Shown: in pieces, positions 1 through 7,360 of the stretch
Layout of the letters: the number at the start of each line of letters is the position of its first letter
Position numbering within the stretch: the stretch's first letter is position 1
Source of the DNA: Humidesulfovibrio sp.
Lineage (GTDB): Bacteria; Desulfobacterota; Desulfovibrionia; Desulfovibrionales; Desulfovibrionaceae
Reading direction: 5' to 3'
Length of the DNA stretch: 49,806 nt
NCBI RefSeq assembly: GCF_031082295.1
Contig: NZ_JAVHLD010000023.1
Span: 1-49,806 of the forward strand
Notes under the pieces: generated by a model
The model's input: only the letters and a program-made list of their open reading frames with translations
Databases searched by the model: none
What the model was told of the DNA's origin: nothing
Made by a program: the position numbers and the translations under genes

Positions 1-899
1 TGCCCCTGGTCATCAAATATATACACGAAATCAAGGTTGCCCTTGCGAAATTGCTCAAGTTGACTCCATAGTTTTTGGGCGTCTAGGAGACCTGTGTGGT
101 GTTCGTAAACACCCCAAATCCGCCCCTGAAAGATCAGGAAGGCCACCGTGTGACTGTTGCCGATGTTTACGAGGGTAATGCCGCGGGCATCGGACCTGGC
201 TCGTACTGACGGCTCAAACAATGCGCCAAGAACCGCCGCAGCGCCCGTATCTGCCACAGGGCCGCCACCTATGGATTTTTGCAGATCAGCCAGCCGTGTG
301 AACTCTTGCGGGACCGCCTCAAAAAGCAGGCTCTCGGGCTGTCCATGCGCCTCCTTGAGCAAACGTTCCCAGAGCACAAATCTACCACGTCGGTTGCTTT
401 GGCCAGGGTGAAAACCATGGTCTTGAACGCACGCCGTAATGAGGCTTGGCCAGGGCAGTCCCAGAGACAACATGGCTCCACGCCAAAAGTCCTGGTCGAA
501 ATCTGCGCAAAGCAGTGCCACGGCTTCATCAGGGCAATCAGGGGTGATGCTGTATCCTCGGGAGCGCAAGGCTTCAAGGTCGTCCGCGAGGGAGTAAGCG
601 GCAGACTCGGTCATGGATACCTGCAGCCCTGCGGCGAGATGAGCCCGCACTGCACCTCCGAAGCCGCCCCCCATGTTGAATCCATATAAGTGCAAAGCAC
701 GGCCTTGTTTCGTCAATTCGCGGATGCGGGATGCCAACACGCGTGCCGGCGCAGGAAGAACCAGTTTAGGGCAGTTCTCAATCTCGCGATCTGCTGAGTA
801 GAGTAGTACATCCTGGGTGCCTGAACCAATGTCGAGGCAGAGGATCGGCGTGTTGGCAGAGTTGAGGTCTGAGCGATTCTCGTTCATCTTTGTGCTCAT
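1..899 (-). CDS. DUF1786 family protein (ASKHA-like fold), 3' end beyond window
   Basis: The reading frame opens with ATG at 897-899 and stays open to base 1, about 299 codons, so the C-terminus lies outside the window. Near the N-terminus is LDIGSGTQD, a phosphate-1 type loop of the actin/Hsp70/sugar-kinase (ASKHA) fold. Further on come GFNMGGGFGG and, near the window edge, ITLVNIGNSHTVAFL, which resembles a phosphate-2 motif. This pattern fits DUF1786, a family often labelled pyruvate-formate-lyase-activating-like without experimental support. The ATG overlaps the stop of the upstream csaA gene by one base, so the two are probably co-transcribed and translationally coupled. The biochemical role is unknown. 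I am fairly sure of the family and not of any substrate. Confidence 0.72.
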   Translation of the reverse strand, partial: MSTKMNENRSDLNSANTPILCLDIGSGTQDVLLYSADREIENCPKLVLPAPARVLASRIRELTKQGRALHLYGFNMGGGFGGAVRAHLAAGLQVSMTESAAYSLADDLEALRSRGYSITPDCPDEAVALLCADFDQDFWRGAMLSLGLPWPSLITACVQDHGFHPGQSNRRGRFVLWERLLKEAHGQPESLLFEAVPQEFTRLADLQKSIGGGPVADTGAAAVLGALFEPSVRARSDARGITLVNIGNSHTVAFLIFQGRIWGVYEHHTGLLDAQKLWSQLEQFRKGNLDFVYIFDDQG

Positions 900-1252
900 T
901 AATGGATGCGTTCGCCGTCAGGTGCGTAAGCGTCCGGGGCGAGCAGGGTGATTGTGCCATCCTGAGTTGCTGCGCCAAGCACAAGGACTTCGGAGCGAAA
1001 GCCTGCGATTTTGCGCGGCGGGAAGTTCACAACGGCGACGATTTGTCTGCCGACAAGTTCCTCTGGTTGATAGAGTTGTGTGATCTGCGCACTGGATTGC
1101 CGGACACCAAGATCCCCAAAGTCGATCCAGAGCTTATAGGCAGGTTTTTTGGCCTCTGGGAATGTCTCCGCGCGCAACACCGTGCCGACGCGGATGTTTA
1201 TGCGAAAGAAATCTTCGACTGAGACACAGTCCGGTGCCTGCGGAAGTTCCAT
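899..1252 (-). CDS. csaA: CsaA-type tRNA-binding-domain protein
   Basis: The 117-aa product is one EMAP-II/Trbp111-like OB-fold domain, the usual CsaA length. Visible family features are VEDFFRINIRVGTV near the N-terminus, GVRQSSAQIT in the middle, GRQIVAVVNFPPRKI, and a C-terminal APDGERIH replacing the usual PNG-x-I ending. CsaA homologues act as homodimeric cytoplasmic tRNA-binding or export-related chaperones; that role is family knowledge. The frame is open upstream to 1483, but I chose the ATG at 1250-1252: it is preceded by TGAGGAAAAT, a good Shine-Dalgarno, and gives the canonical N-terminus. The stop shares one base with the start of the DUF1786 gene. Confidence 0.85.
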   Translation of the reverse strand: MELPQAPDCVSVEDFFRINIRVGTVLRAETFPEAKKPAYKLWIDFGDLGVRQSSAQITQLYQPEELVGRQIVAVVNFPPRKIAGFRSEVLVLGAATQDGTITLLAPDAYAPDGERIH

Positions 1253-1332
1253 ATTTTCCTCATAATGACAGGTCGTTTTGAGCATGCTACACGCTTCCAT
1301 ACACTGTACGCAAGCTTTGGACGGAGCGACCA

Positions 1333-2211
1333 ATGTCGATAGTGCTGATACTCTTCGCTGTTGTTGTGGGCGTACCGCTACTCTCCTACGCGATATACCT
1401 TGTCGAGAACGCACGCGCTGGACTATTGCCTCGCGTCCGCGAACTTTGCGGTGGCCATCTCGCACGTGCAGTCTTTTGGGCAATATGGAATTCCATGTGG
1501 AGCATCGGCCTCGTCATATTGGCATACCCACTTGGCTGGTTGCCAAGGGCGAAACATTGTACGTCCATGCCAAGTAAACTTCCCCCTGTGATTCTGACCC
1601 ACGGCTTGTACCATAATTCCTCAGCCTGGTTCCTTTACAAGCGTAGATTGCGCTACGCCGGGTTCTACCATGTGATGACCTACTCCTATGCAAGCTTCTT
1701 TCGCTCCTTTGAGGCCATAGTGGAGGGGCTTGTGCAGGAAGCTTTGAAGGCAGCTCAGCGGGCACCAGAGGGCAGGGTGCTGCTTGTAGGGCACAGCCTC
1801 GGCGGAATGGTCACCCGAGCCGCCTTGGCGGATGAACGTTTAAGGGGAAGGGTAGGCGGTGTCTTGACCATTTGCGCTCCGCATGGGGGGAGCGTTCTCG
1901 CAAGCCGTTTAGCCATCGGCCGGTTGGCGCGGGGGCTGGCTTTGGATGGTCACATTGTTCGCACTGTGAATGGGCCAGAGTATGCCGATTGCCTTGGCCC
2001 TTCAATTCTTCGGCAAAGCTTGTTCACACCGCTAGACAACATGGTGCTTCCGCTCTCCGGCTGCTGGTTAGGCCCTGAGCTGAAAGACAAAGACTGGGAG
2101 GAGCTCTGCGCTCCCCCCGTCAGCCACGTCGGAGTGCTTTATGATCGAAGGGTGTGGAACATGAGCGTAGAATACTTGCTGCGCGCTGCTAACCGCCCAG
2201 CATCTCGATGA
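1333..2211 (+). CDS. Membrane-anchored alpha/beta hydrolase (lipase/PGAP1-like)
   Basis: The 292-aa protein starts with a hydrophobic segment (residues 1-24) and has a second around 48-70, so the catalytic domain is probably membrane-tethered. Residues 86-91 (VILTHG) form the oxyanion-side strand and loop. GHSLGG at 153-158 is the nucleophile elbow, with Ser155 as the predicted nucleophile. Late Asp and His residues (the VSHVGVLYD region) could complete the triad. This is the lipase class 2/PGAP1-like hydrolase pattern; the substrate cannot be told. ATG 1333 is preceded by a GGAG box about 7 bp away. The 3' end overlaps the convergent HEAT-receiver gene by 23 bp, so the two transcripts may interfere. 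Confidence 0.75.
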   Translation: MSIVLILFAVVVGVPLLSYAIYLVENARAGLLPRVRELCGGHLARAVFWAIWNSMWSIGLVILAYPLGWLPRAKHCTSMPSKLPPVILTHGLYHNSSAWFLYKRRLRYAGFYHVMTYSYASFFRSFEAIVEGLVQEALKAAQRAPEGRVLLVGHSLGGMVTRAALADERLRGRVGGVLTICAPHGGSVLASRLAIGRLARGLALDGHIVRTVNGPEYADCLGPSILRQSLFTPLDNMVLPLSGCWLGPELKDKDWEELCAPPVSHVGVLYDRRVWNMSVEYLLRAANRPASR

Positions 2212-3775
2212 GCTTGGCCTTGAGGTCAGCCGGTTTGAAAGGCTTTGTCAAGAACGCGGTAACACCGGTCTTGCTGGCCATCTCGCGTTGTGAACCCTCA
2301 GATTCGGTGGTGACCATGAGGATGGGCACGTCTTCGTATCCCAGGGAGCCGCGCAATTTCCCCACAAGCTCCATACCGTCCATCACGGGCATGTTCATGT
2401 CCGTGATGACAACGTCTGCAAATTCGCCTGCCTCCACATAAGCATAGGCTTCCTGGCCGTTGACGGCCATGAGGGGCTCGATGCCCATGTCGGTAAGGAT
2501 GCTGCGGTAAAGCGCAAGCATCGACTTTGAGTCATCCGCTGCCAAGGCCTTGCGCGTGGCGGTCTTGGGTTTTGGCAGACTTGCTGCGTCAGCCTTGGAG
2601 CGATCCGTGCCGATTTCTTCCAGGCGTGTCGCGAAATCAGACAGAATCTCGGGATCCTGTGATTTTTTCAGCTCCACAAGCAGCGCCGTTCCGACGGTTT
2701 CGTCCTTGTAGAGCTCCTGGAACAGGCGCAGCGCACGCGAGGCAATGACAGCGTGAGCGATGCGCGAAGAGCGCTCTCCACCTTCCGCGATGCGGTCGGA
2801 AATGGTCTTGAGGATACCTGGCGCAGCGTGGCGCTCAAGCCCAGTGACTACTGCCATCAGGATGAGTTCGTCAGTCTCCATGAGGCCATCCACAAGGCAA
2901 ACCAAGCCCTTCAAGGTGCCGATTCGTCCCAGTGCCTCAAAGGCGGCATAACGCACGTTGGGCTCAGTGAAGTAGCCTTTGTCAAACCCCTGCACGAGTC
3001 CGTCTGCGCCTTTGCGCGACCCGATAAAGCCGATGATGTTGCAGGCAAGAATGCGCTGATCGACATCACCCTGGCCGTAGTGCGACTCAAGGTGTGCAAT
3101 AGCCGGTTCGCCAACCCGTACCAGGGCGTCCGTGATGATTCGTCTGGCAGTGGGGTTTTTGTGGTGAACGTTGGCGGCAAGAAAGGCGATCGCTTCCGGA
3201 GTCGCCATGGTGGCAAGGGCGTCGATGGCCTTCCATGTTGTGATGTCGCACTGATCGTAGGAGTGAGTGGCGTCAGTGGCTTCCACAGCGGCTTTCAGGA
3301 AGATAACAGCCTGGCTGTCTGCATAGGCTCCAGCCATTTCCATGGCCAAGGAGGCGATCATGGGATCATCATGTCCAAGAAAAGCTCTGAAAATGCTCGC
3401 ACCGTTTGCCGGGTGAATCTTTGCCAGCGCAGCTAGGATCTCGGCCAGTCTATCTGTATCTGTTTCATCTTCAGCCATTTCCGCAAGCGGTTCGGCGGCA
3501 TCAGGAAAAGTGTATTCTCCTGCGGTCCTTATGCAAAGGGTACGAAAAGCGAGATTTTGGCTGTGCAAGCCTTGAATGACCGCGTCTTCGTTCGCACCGA
3601 GCACGGCATTCAGTGTGTTCACCACCATGTAGTCTACGCCAGTGTCGCCTGTGGGGTTTTCAAAAAGGTCCATCAGGCCGTTCAGGGTGGACGAGTCCCT
3701 GGAGCTGGCGATTTCGTTTAGAATGGTGACCTGCTCAAGAAAATCCTTATCGTGGAATCCGTCAAGCTTGCTCAT
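2189..3775 (-). CDS. HEAT-repeat protein with C-terminal response-regulator receiver domain
   Basis: The 528-aa protein has two parts. Residues 1 to about 380 are helical HEAT/PBS-lyase-like repeats (recurring segments such as AIAHLESHYGQGDVDQRIL and FEALGRIGTLKGLVCL), a protein-protein scaffold. Residues about 409-528 form a CheY-like receiver with the acidic pair at 414-415, phospho-acceptor Asp459 in ITDMNMPVMDG, and Lys511 in TKPF. There is no DNA-binding or enzymatic output domain, so phosphorylation probably changes partner binding through the HEAT array. The cheX gene lies 50 bp upstream on the same strand. CheX proteins dephosphorylate receivers, so this protein is a natural candidate substrate (inference). 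Confidence 0.85.
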   Translation of the reverse strand: MSKLDGFHDKDFLEQVTILNEIASSRDSSTLNGLMDLFENPTGDTGVDYMVVNTLNAVLGANEDAVIQGLHSQNLAFRTLCIRTAGEYTFPDAAEPLAEMAEDETDTDRLAEILAALAKIHPANGASIFRAFLGHDDPMIASLAMEMAGAYADSQAVIFLKAAVEATDATHSYDQCDITTWKAIDALATMATPEAIAFLAANVHHKNPTARRIITDALVRVGEPAIAHLESHYGQGDVDQRILACNIIGFIGSRKGADGLVQGFDKGYFTEPNVRYAAFEALGRIGTLKGLVCLVDGLMETDELILMAVVTGLERHAAPGILKTISDRIAEGGERSSRIAHAVIASRALRLFQELYKDETVGTALLVELKKSQDPEILSDFATRLEEIGTDRSKADAASLPKPKTATRKALAADDSKSMLALYRSILTDMGIEPLMAVNGQEAYAYVEAGEFADVVITDMNMPVMDGMELVGKLRGSLGYEDVPILMVTTESEGSQREMASKTGVTAFLTKPFKPADLKAKLIEMLGG

Positions 3776-3824
3776 ACCCCCCCCAAGGGACGTGGTTCAT
3801 GCTTCTGTAGAAATGTTTCCTTGA

Positions 3825-4286
3825 TTATTCGAAGCAGAACTCGATTGTGAATCCGCCCTCGTCTGTTTCAAAGGGTATGGCCATGATTGGGGATTTCGCC
3901 ATGTGCGAAATGCTGTGGTTGTCGCCCATGATGACCGTGGGCGTTGAGCCCTGGAAAACAAGGCCTTTTTCGGAAAGGCCGGCGCGCGCTTGACCGGAGA
4001 TCATGTTTGTGATCTCGCCGACGGCGTCCTTAACGTCAGAGACGATGTCCTGGATGTCATCACCCAGCATGTTCTTGACCATGGCCACCGCGCATTGCTT
4101 GCTGAAAGAGATTGAAACGCTTCCGCGCTTGCCATCGCCCGTGAGACCGACAAGCCCTGTCACATCTCCTGTCGCAATGGAATTTTTCTTAACGAAAGGC
4201 TTGCTCGGCCTTGGAGTGATGAAAGCCATGGTGCCAATGACATCCATTGCGGCCTTGACAAAAGGTTTTGCCAGTTCAACGTCCAT
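3825..4286 (-). CDS. cheX: CheX-family chemotaxis phosphatase
   Basis: Starting at ATG 4284-4286, which follows TAAGGAG by 9 bp, the product is 153 aa, the normal CheX length. The upstream extension of the frame to 4361 does not look coding. The motif DAVGEITNMISGQAR puts Glu91 and Asn94 in the E-x2-N arrangement that CheX/CheC phosphatases use to attack a receiver aspartyl phosphate. The C-terminus (MAIPFETDEGGFTIEFCFE) fits the CheX beta strands. Its co-directional neighbour carries a CheY-like receiver, so the pair could form a kinase-independent reset module. Function in motility or another signalling path is not decided by the sequence. Confidence 0.85.
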   Translation of the reverse strand: MDVELAKPFVKAAMDVIGTMAFITPRPSKPFVKKNSIATGDVTGLVGLTGDGKRGSVSISFSKQCAVAMVKNMLGDDIQDIVSDVKDAVGEITNMISGQARAGLSEKGLVFQGSTPTVIMGDNHSISHMAKSPIMAIPFETDEGGFTIEFCFE

Positions 4287-4494
4287 GAGCGGGGTCTCCT
4301 TAGTCGGGATCGTGGTCAGATTGTGATACCTATCAAGAAATCTGAAGCACGTCGGGTTCAAATCTTTAGGATATTTAAGTCAGGCAATATGTAAAAAGTA
4401 TGAATTATTTAGTACGTTCTTCCAGGTCTTCGGTCAAGAACTTTGAAAATAATGACCAGGCCATTGCGGTAATTCTCCACCATGTTTCAAGAAA

Positions 4495-5181
4495 TTATCC
4501 GAAGATCAAGGTCAGCGCAACAGCCATGACAAGTGAGGGAAGAAGGTTGGAAAGGTTGATGCGTTTGATGTCCAACAGTGTCAGGCCGATGCCCATGATA
4601 AGCAGACCTCCTGTCGCCGTTAGCTGGCTGATGACAAGCGGTGAAAACTGTTCCTGGAACAAGCCTGCGAACATTGTCAGAGAGGCTTGGTAAACGAGTA
4701 CAGGGATGAAGGAAAAGAGCACGCCAGATCCATATGTTGCTGCCAACGCAATAGAGGCGAAGCCATCCAGTATGCTCTTGGTGTAGAGTACCGTCGTGTC
4801 ACCGCGGATGCCCTCGTCAAAGGAACCAACGATAGCCATGGCGCCGACGCAAAAGATGAGCGAGCTGGTTATCAAGCCTTCAGTGAAATCGGGATTCCTT
4901 GAGCGAAGCTTTGCCTTGGTGAGATTGCCAACATGCTCGAACATGTTGTCGAGCCGCATGGCCTCACCAAGCAGACCACCCAGAAGGATGCTGAAGATAA
5001 GGATGAGTGGGTTCTTGCCTGTCAGTGCCATCTGAAGGCCGATGAGCAGAACGCAAAGGCCAAGCCCTTGAAAGACGATACGCCTGAAGCGCTCGGCAAA
5101 GCGACTATGCAGAGCCATGCCTATCCCACTGCCGAGAATAATGGCGCCTGCGTTCACCAACGCCCCCATAGGCACGACCAT
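4495..5181 (-). CDS. DUF554 integral membrane protein
   Basis: This 228-aa protein is almost entirely hydrophobic, with about six or seven predicted membrane segments. It opens with GALVNAGAIILGSGIGM, a signature of DUF554 (YdfK/YqgA-type) proteins, and continues with LGLCVLLIGLQMAL, SSLIFCVGAMAIVGSFDEGI, a loop with GDTTVLYTKSILDGFASI, and GGLLIMGIGLTLLDIK. Length and motif order match the family. The transported substrate or role is not established for the family. It is transcribed away from the tRNA and is separated from cheX by about 130 bp in which I see no gene. Confidence 0.85.
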   Translation of the reverse strand: MVVPMGALVNAGAIILGSGIGMALHSRFAERFRRIVFQGLGLCVLLIGLQMALTGKNPLILIFSILLGGLLGEAMRLDNMFEHVGNLTKAKLRSRNPDFTEGLITSSLIFCVGAMAIVGSFDEGIRGDTTVLYTKSILDGFASIALAATYGSGVLFSFIPVLVYQASLTMFAGLFQEQFSPLVISQLTATGGLLIMGIGLTLLDIKRINLSNLLPSLVMAVALTLIFG

Positions 5182-5256
5182 TGCTGACCTCGTTGTTAAG
5201 TATATTTTGGAAGCGATCTGCTAGCATGATGGGACATGACTGACAAGGGGAGCATA

Positions 5257-5285
5257 TTGACACAAGCCTCAGGTTCTCTTAAGAA
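5257..5285 (+). promoter_or_regulatory. Sigma70-type promoter of tRNA-Leu
   Basis: TTGACA at 5257-5262 is a consensus -35 box. After exactly 17 bp comes TAAGAA at 5280-5285, a good -10. The tRNA begins 11 bp downstream, so transcription would start just before the mature 5' end. This supports an intact, expressed tRNA gene. Confidence 0.7.
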
Positions 5286-5295
5286 TGCACCTCTT

Positions 5296-5382
5296 GCCGG
5301 GATGGCGGAATTGGTAGACGCAGTGGACTCAAAATCCACCGACCGCAAGGTTGTGGGGGTTCAATTCCCCCTCCCGGTACCA
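5296..5382 (+). tRNA. tRNA-Leu (anticodon CAA)
   Basis: This is an 87-nt class II tRNA with CCA encoded in the DNA. The acceptor arms are GCCGGGA and TCCCGGT. The anticodon stem GTGGA/TCCAC encloses the loop CTCAAAA, giving anticodon CAA, which reads UUG. There is a long variable arm and a T-arm with GGTTCAATTCC. The gene has its own promoter upstream and a hairpin terminator downstream. Phage genes start about 115 bp beyond it, so its 3' half is the obvious candidate attachment site, although no second copy is visible in this window. Confidence 0.96.
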
Positions 5383-5392
5383 CAGTAATACC

Positions 5393-5440
5393 AAGGCTTC
5401 GCAGGCGTACAGAGGGTACGGTAGCGAAGCCTTTATCTTT
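5393..5440 (+). terminator. Hairpin terminator after tRNA-Leu
   Basis: AAGGCTTCGC (5393-5402) and GCGAAGCCTT (5424-5433) are perfect 10-bp inverted arms with a 21-nt loop. They are followed by a T-rich run (TATCTTT), as expected of a rho-independent terminator. The remaining 5441-5496 stretch holds C-rich tracts and no recognisable promoter. Confidence 0.65.
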
Positions 5441-5496
5441 GCACTTTTTCAATTCTGCCCCCCATCTGCCCCCTGTTTATTGCGAACCTTGGCATT

Positions 5497-6849
5497 ATGC
5501 CGGGGGTCGGCATGAAAGCCCCCCACCCCAATCGCGTCATGCCCCACGACCTGGACGCCGAGCAGGCTGTGCTGGGTGGGTGTCTGATGCGCCCAGCCGC
5601 AGCCGTCGACATCCTTGAAGGCGTTTCGCCCGACATCTTTTATTCCCCTGCGCACCGAGCCATTGCTCAGGCCATGCTGGCGATGTTCTCTGACGGGACG
5701 CCGCTTGACTTGGTGACGCTGTCTGACAGGCTCGCGGCCCTGGGCAGTTTGGTGCGAGCCGGTGGGCCGGTGTATCTGGCCGAGTTGGCCAGCTCTCCCA
5801 TAAGCGTGGCCAACGCCCGCCACCATGTGGGCATCGTGCGCGGAGCTGCCCAGCGTCGGGCCATGATCGAGCTAGGCATGGGGCTTTGCGATGCGGCCTT
5901 TGACCCAACCGCCAGTCCGACTGAGTTTGCGGCACATGCCCAGAAGACCATAGACGCAGTCCTGGAGGATCGCGTCAACGTGCCCAGCCAGCGCCCCAGC
6001 CAAGTGGCTTTTGACGCCCTGGCCTACGTGGAACGCCTTAAGGGCGGTCATGGCGATCTGATCAAGTCCTCCATCTACGACCTGAACGCCCTCATCGGTG
6101 GCTACGCTCCGGGAGAAACATGCGTACTGGCCGGACGGCCTGGGGCCGGGAAGACCGCCTTTGCTCTGTGTGAGGCGGCACACGCCTTGGACAAGGGCGT
6201 GCCTGGCGGCATCTTCTCCTTGGAGATGAGATCCGTGCAGTTGGCCCTACGTTTATTTGCCAGGCAGGGCGGGGTTGACGCGCAGCGTTTCCGTGATGGT
6301 GATTTCACGGACGCAGACATGACCAAGGTAATGGGCGGGGTTCACTGGCTTGGGCAATTGGACCCGCGCCTGCGTCTTTGGGACAGGCCAGGCCTCACCA
6401 TTCAGGAGTTTCGCTCCCAGGTCCGCAAGTGGAAGCGCGAGATCGGCATCCGCTGGGTCATCATCGACTACCTTCAGCTCATGCGCGCGGACCAACGGTG
6501 CAGTTCGCGCGAGCAGGAGGTGGCCGAGGTCTCGCGCGCCATCAAGAACACCGCCCTGGAATACGACGTGGCTGTGATCTGCCTGGCCCAGCTCAACCGC
6601 GATGCCGACAAGACCAAGCGCCCCCTTCTCTCGCAGCTCCGCGAATCCGGCGCGGTCGAAGCTGATGCGGACATCATACTCTTTCTTGTTCCCTGGGACA
6701 CGCGAGGCAAGGGCGTGGTCAGGGAGATCGAAATTGACGTGGCCAAGGGTCGTAGCAACCGCACGGGCACGGTCAAGGTCGACTTCCAGCGATCGTTCCT
6801 GCGGTTCGTGAACCAGGACTATCTGCGGAAAAACGAGAGAGGGCTCTGA
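5497..6849 (+). CDS. dnaB: Replicative DNA helicase, DnaB family
   Basis: The 450-aa protein has the DnaB layout. An N-terminal domain begins PHDLDAEQAVLGG (about residues 17-29), followed by a linker. The RecA-like motor has Walker A GRPGAGKT at 213-220, FSLEM at 240-244, Walker B WVIIDYLQLM at 320-329, and AQLNRDADK followed by LRESGAVEADADIILFL near the end. These are hallmark hexameric 5'-3' helicase motifs. It would unwind phage DNA after loading by the initiator encoded just downstream. The start is uncertain: ATG 5512 follows a GGGGGT box and may be preferred to 5497. The stop overlaps the next small ORF as TGATG. Confidence 0.92.
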   Translation: MPGVGMKAPHPNRVMPHDLDAEQAVLGGCLMRPAAAVDILEGVSPDIFYSPAHRAIAQAMLAMFSDGTPLDLVTLSDRLAALGSLVRAGGPVYLAELASSPISVANARHHVGIVRGAAQRRAMIELGMGLCDAAFDPTASPTEFAAHAQKTIDAVLEDRVNVPSQRPSQVAFDALAYVERLKGGHGDLIKSSIYDLNALIGGYAPGETCVLAGRPGAGKTAFALCEAAHALDKGVPGGIFSLEMRSVQLALRLFARQGGVDAQRFRDGDFTDADMTKVMGGVHWLGQLDPRLRLWDRPGLTIQEFRSQVRKWKREIGIRWVIIDYLQLMRADQRCSSREQEVAEVSRAIKNTALEYDVAVICLAQLNRDADKTKRPLLSQLRESGAVEADADIILFLVPWDTRGKGVVREIEIDVAKGRSNRTGTVKVDFQRSFLRFVNQDYLRKNERGL

Positions 6850-7001
6850 TGCCGATGGCATCAAGAACTTCAAGCCATGCACAAGCGGCATGCACCTGCC
6901 ACCGGTGCGCGATGCACAGCACATCTGAAATGCTGGACGTGTGCCCTTGGCGCAAGGAGTGCCGGGAGTGGTGGCGGACATCCAGGAGGACAAGGGGGTG
7001 A
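6849..7001 (+). CDS. Small Cys-rich ORF overlapping the dnaB stop
   Basis: A 50-codon frame starts at the ATG that shares the A of the dnaB stop (TGATG), a typical coupled start. The product has cysteines in the pattern CTCHRC near residue 15, then VCPWRKEC, so a small zinc-binding knuckle is possible, with a basic tail (RTSRRTRG). No family is recognised. It fills the otherwise empty stretch between dnaB and the next small gene. It could be a chance frame; the overlap and Cys spacing are the only support. Confidence 0.4.
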   Translation: MPMASRTSSHAQAACTCHRCAMHSTSEMLDVCPWRKECREWWRTSRRTRG

Positions 7002-7003
7002 GC

Positions 7004-7213
7004 ATGGACACGCGCCTCAAGTGCCGGGCCGAGCTGTGTTCCCAGGCCGCCACGTGCCTGCTGTGGCTTGAGCCAATTGAGCCTGGCCAGGTGGAGATCA
7101 ACCCGGACCCATGGCTGCGCGAAACAGACAGGTGCGCGAGGTACGCGCCTGTTGCATCGCCCACGGGAAGTTCTGTGGAGACAGAAGGTTTGGTGTTCCG
7201 CATTCATAGGTAA
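7004..7213 (+). CDS. Small phage protein with N-terminal cysteines, function unknown
   Basis: This is a 69-aa product starting at ATG 7004, preceded by AGGGGGTGAGC as ribosome-binding site. The frame is open further upstream to 6941 but without a good start. It has three cysteines in its first quarter (KCRAELCSQAATC) and an acidic-aromatic middle (WLEPIEPGQVEINPDPW). I do not recognise a family. It lies between dnaB and the initiator and its stop codon touches the first upstream iteron, so it probably belongs to the replication module. Confidence 0.5.
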   Translation: MDTRLKCRAELCSQAATCLLWLEPIEPGQVEINPDPWLRETDRCARYAPVASPTGSSVETEGLVFRIHR

Positions 7214-7255
7214 TGGGTAGGCAATGGGTCCGCATTAGTTGCGCATTGGGTAAGT
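7211..7255 (+). repeat. Four 11-bp iterons upstream of the initiator gene
   Basis: AATGGGTAGGC starts at 7212, AATGGGTCCGC at 7223, a degenerate ATTAGTTGCGC at 7234 and ATTGGGTAAGT at 7245, a strict 11-bp period. The same core recurs inside the initiator gene at 7781-7826. Such phased repeats normally bind a replication initiator or autorepressor on one face of the helix. Confidence 0.6.
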
Positions 7256-7360
7256 GGTGGCGTCGTTCAGGAGGGCATGCGCCGCCGCCGCGCTGACAAA
7301 AGTTTAGGGATGTGGCTCGCGATAAATTCAATTGTGGCCGTGGCAAGAGCTGGGGGCAAT

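Noticed and set aside
899-1483. Longer 194-aa version of CsaA
   Set aside because: The first 77 residues are Arg-rich and antisense to the hydrolase gene. The ATG at 1252 has a good Shine-Dalgarno and gives the family length.
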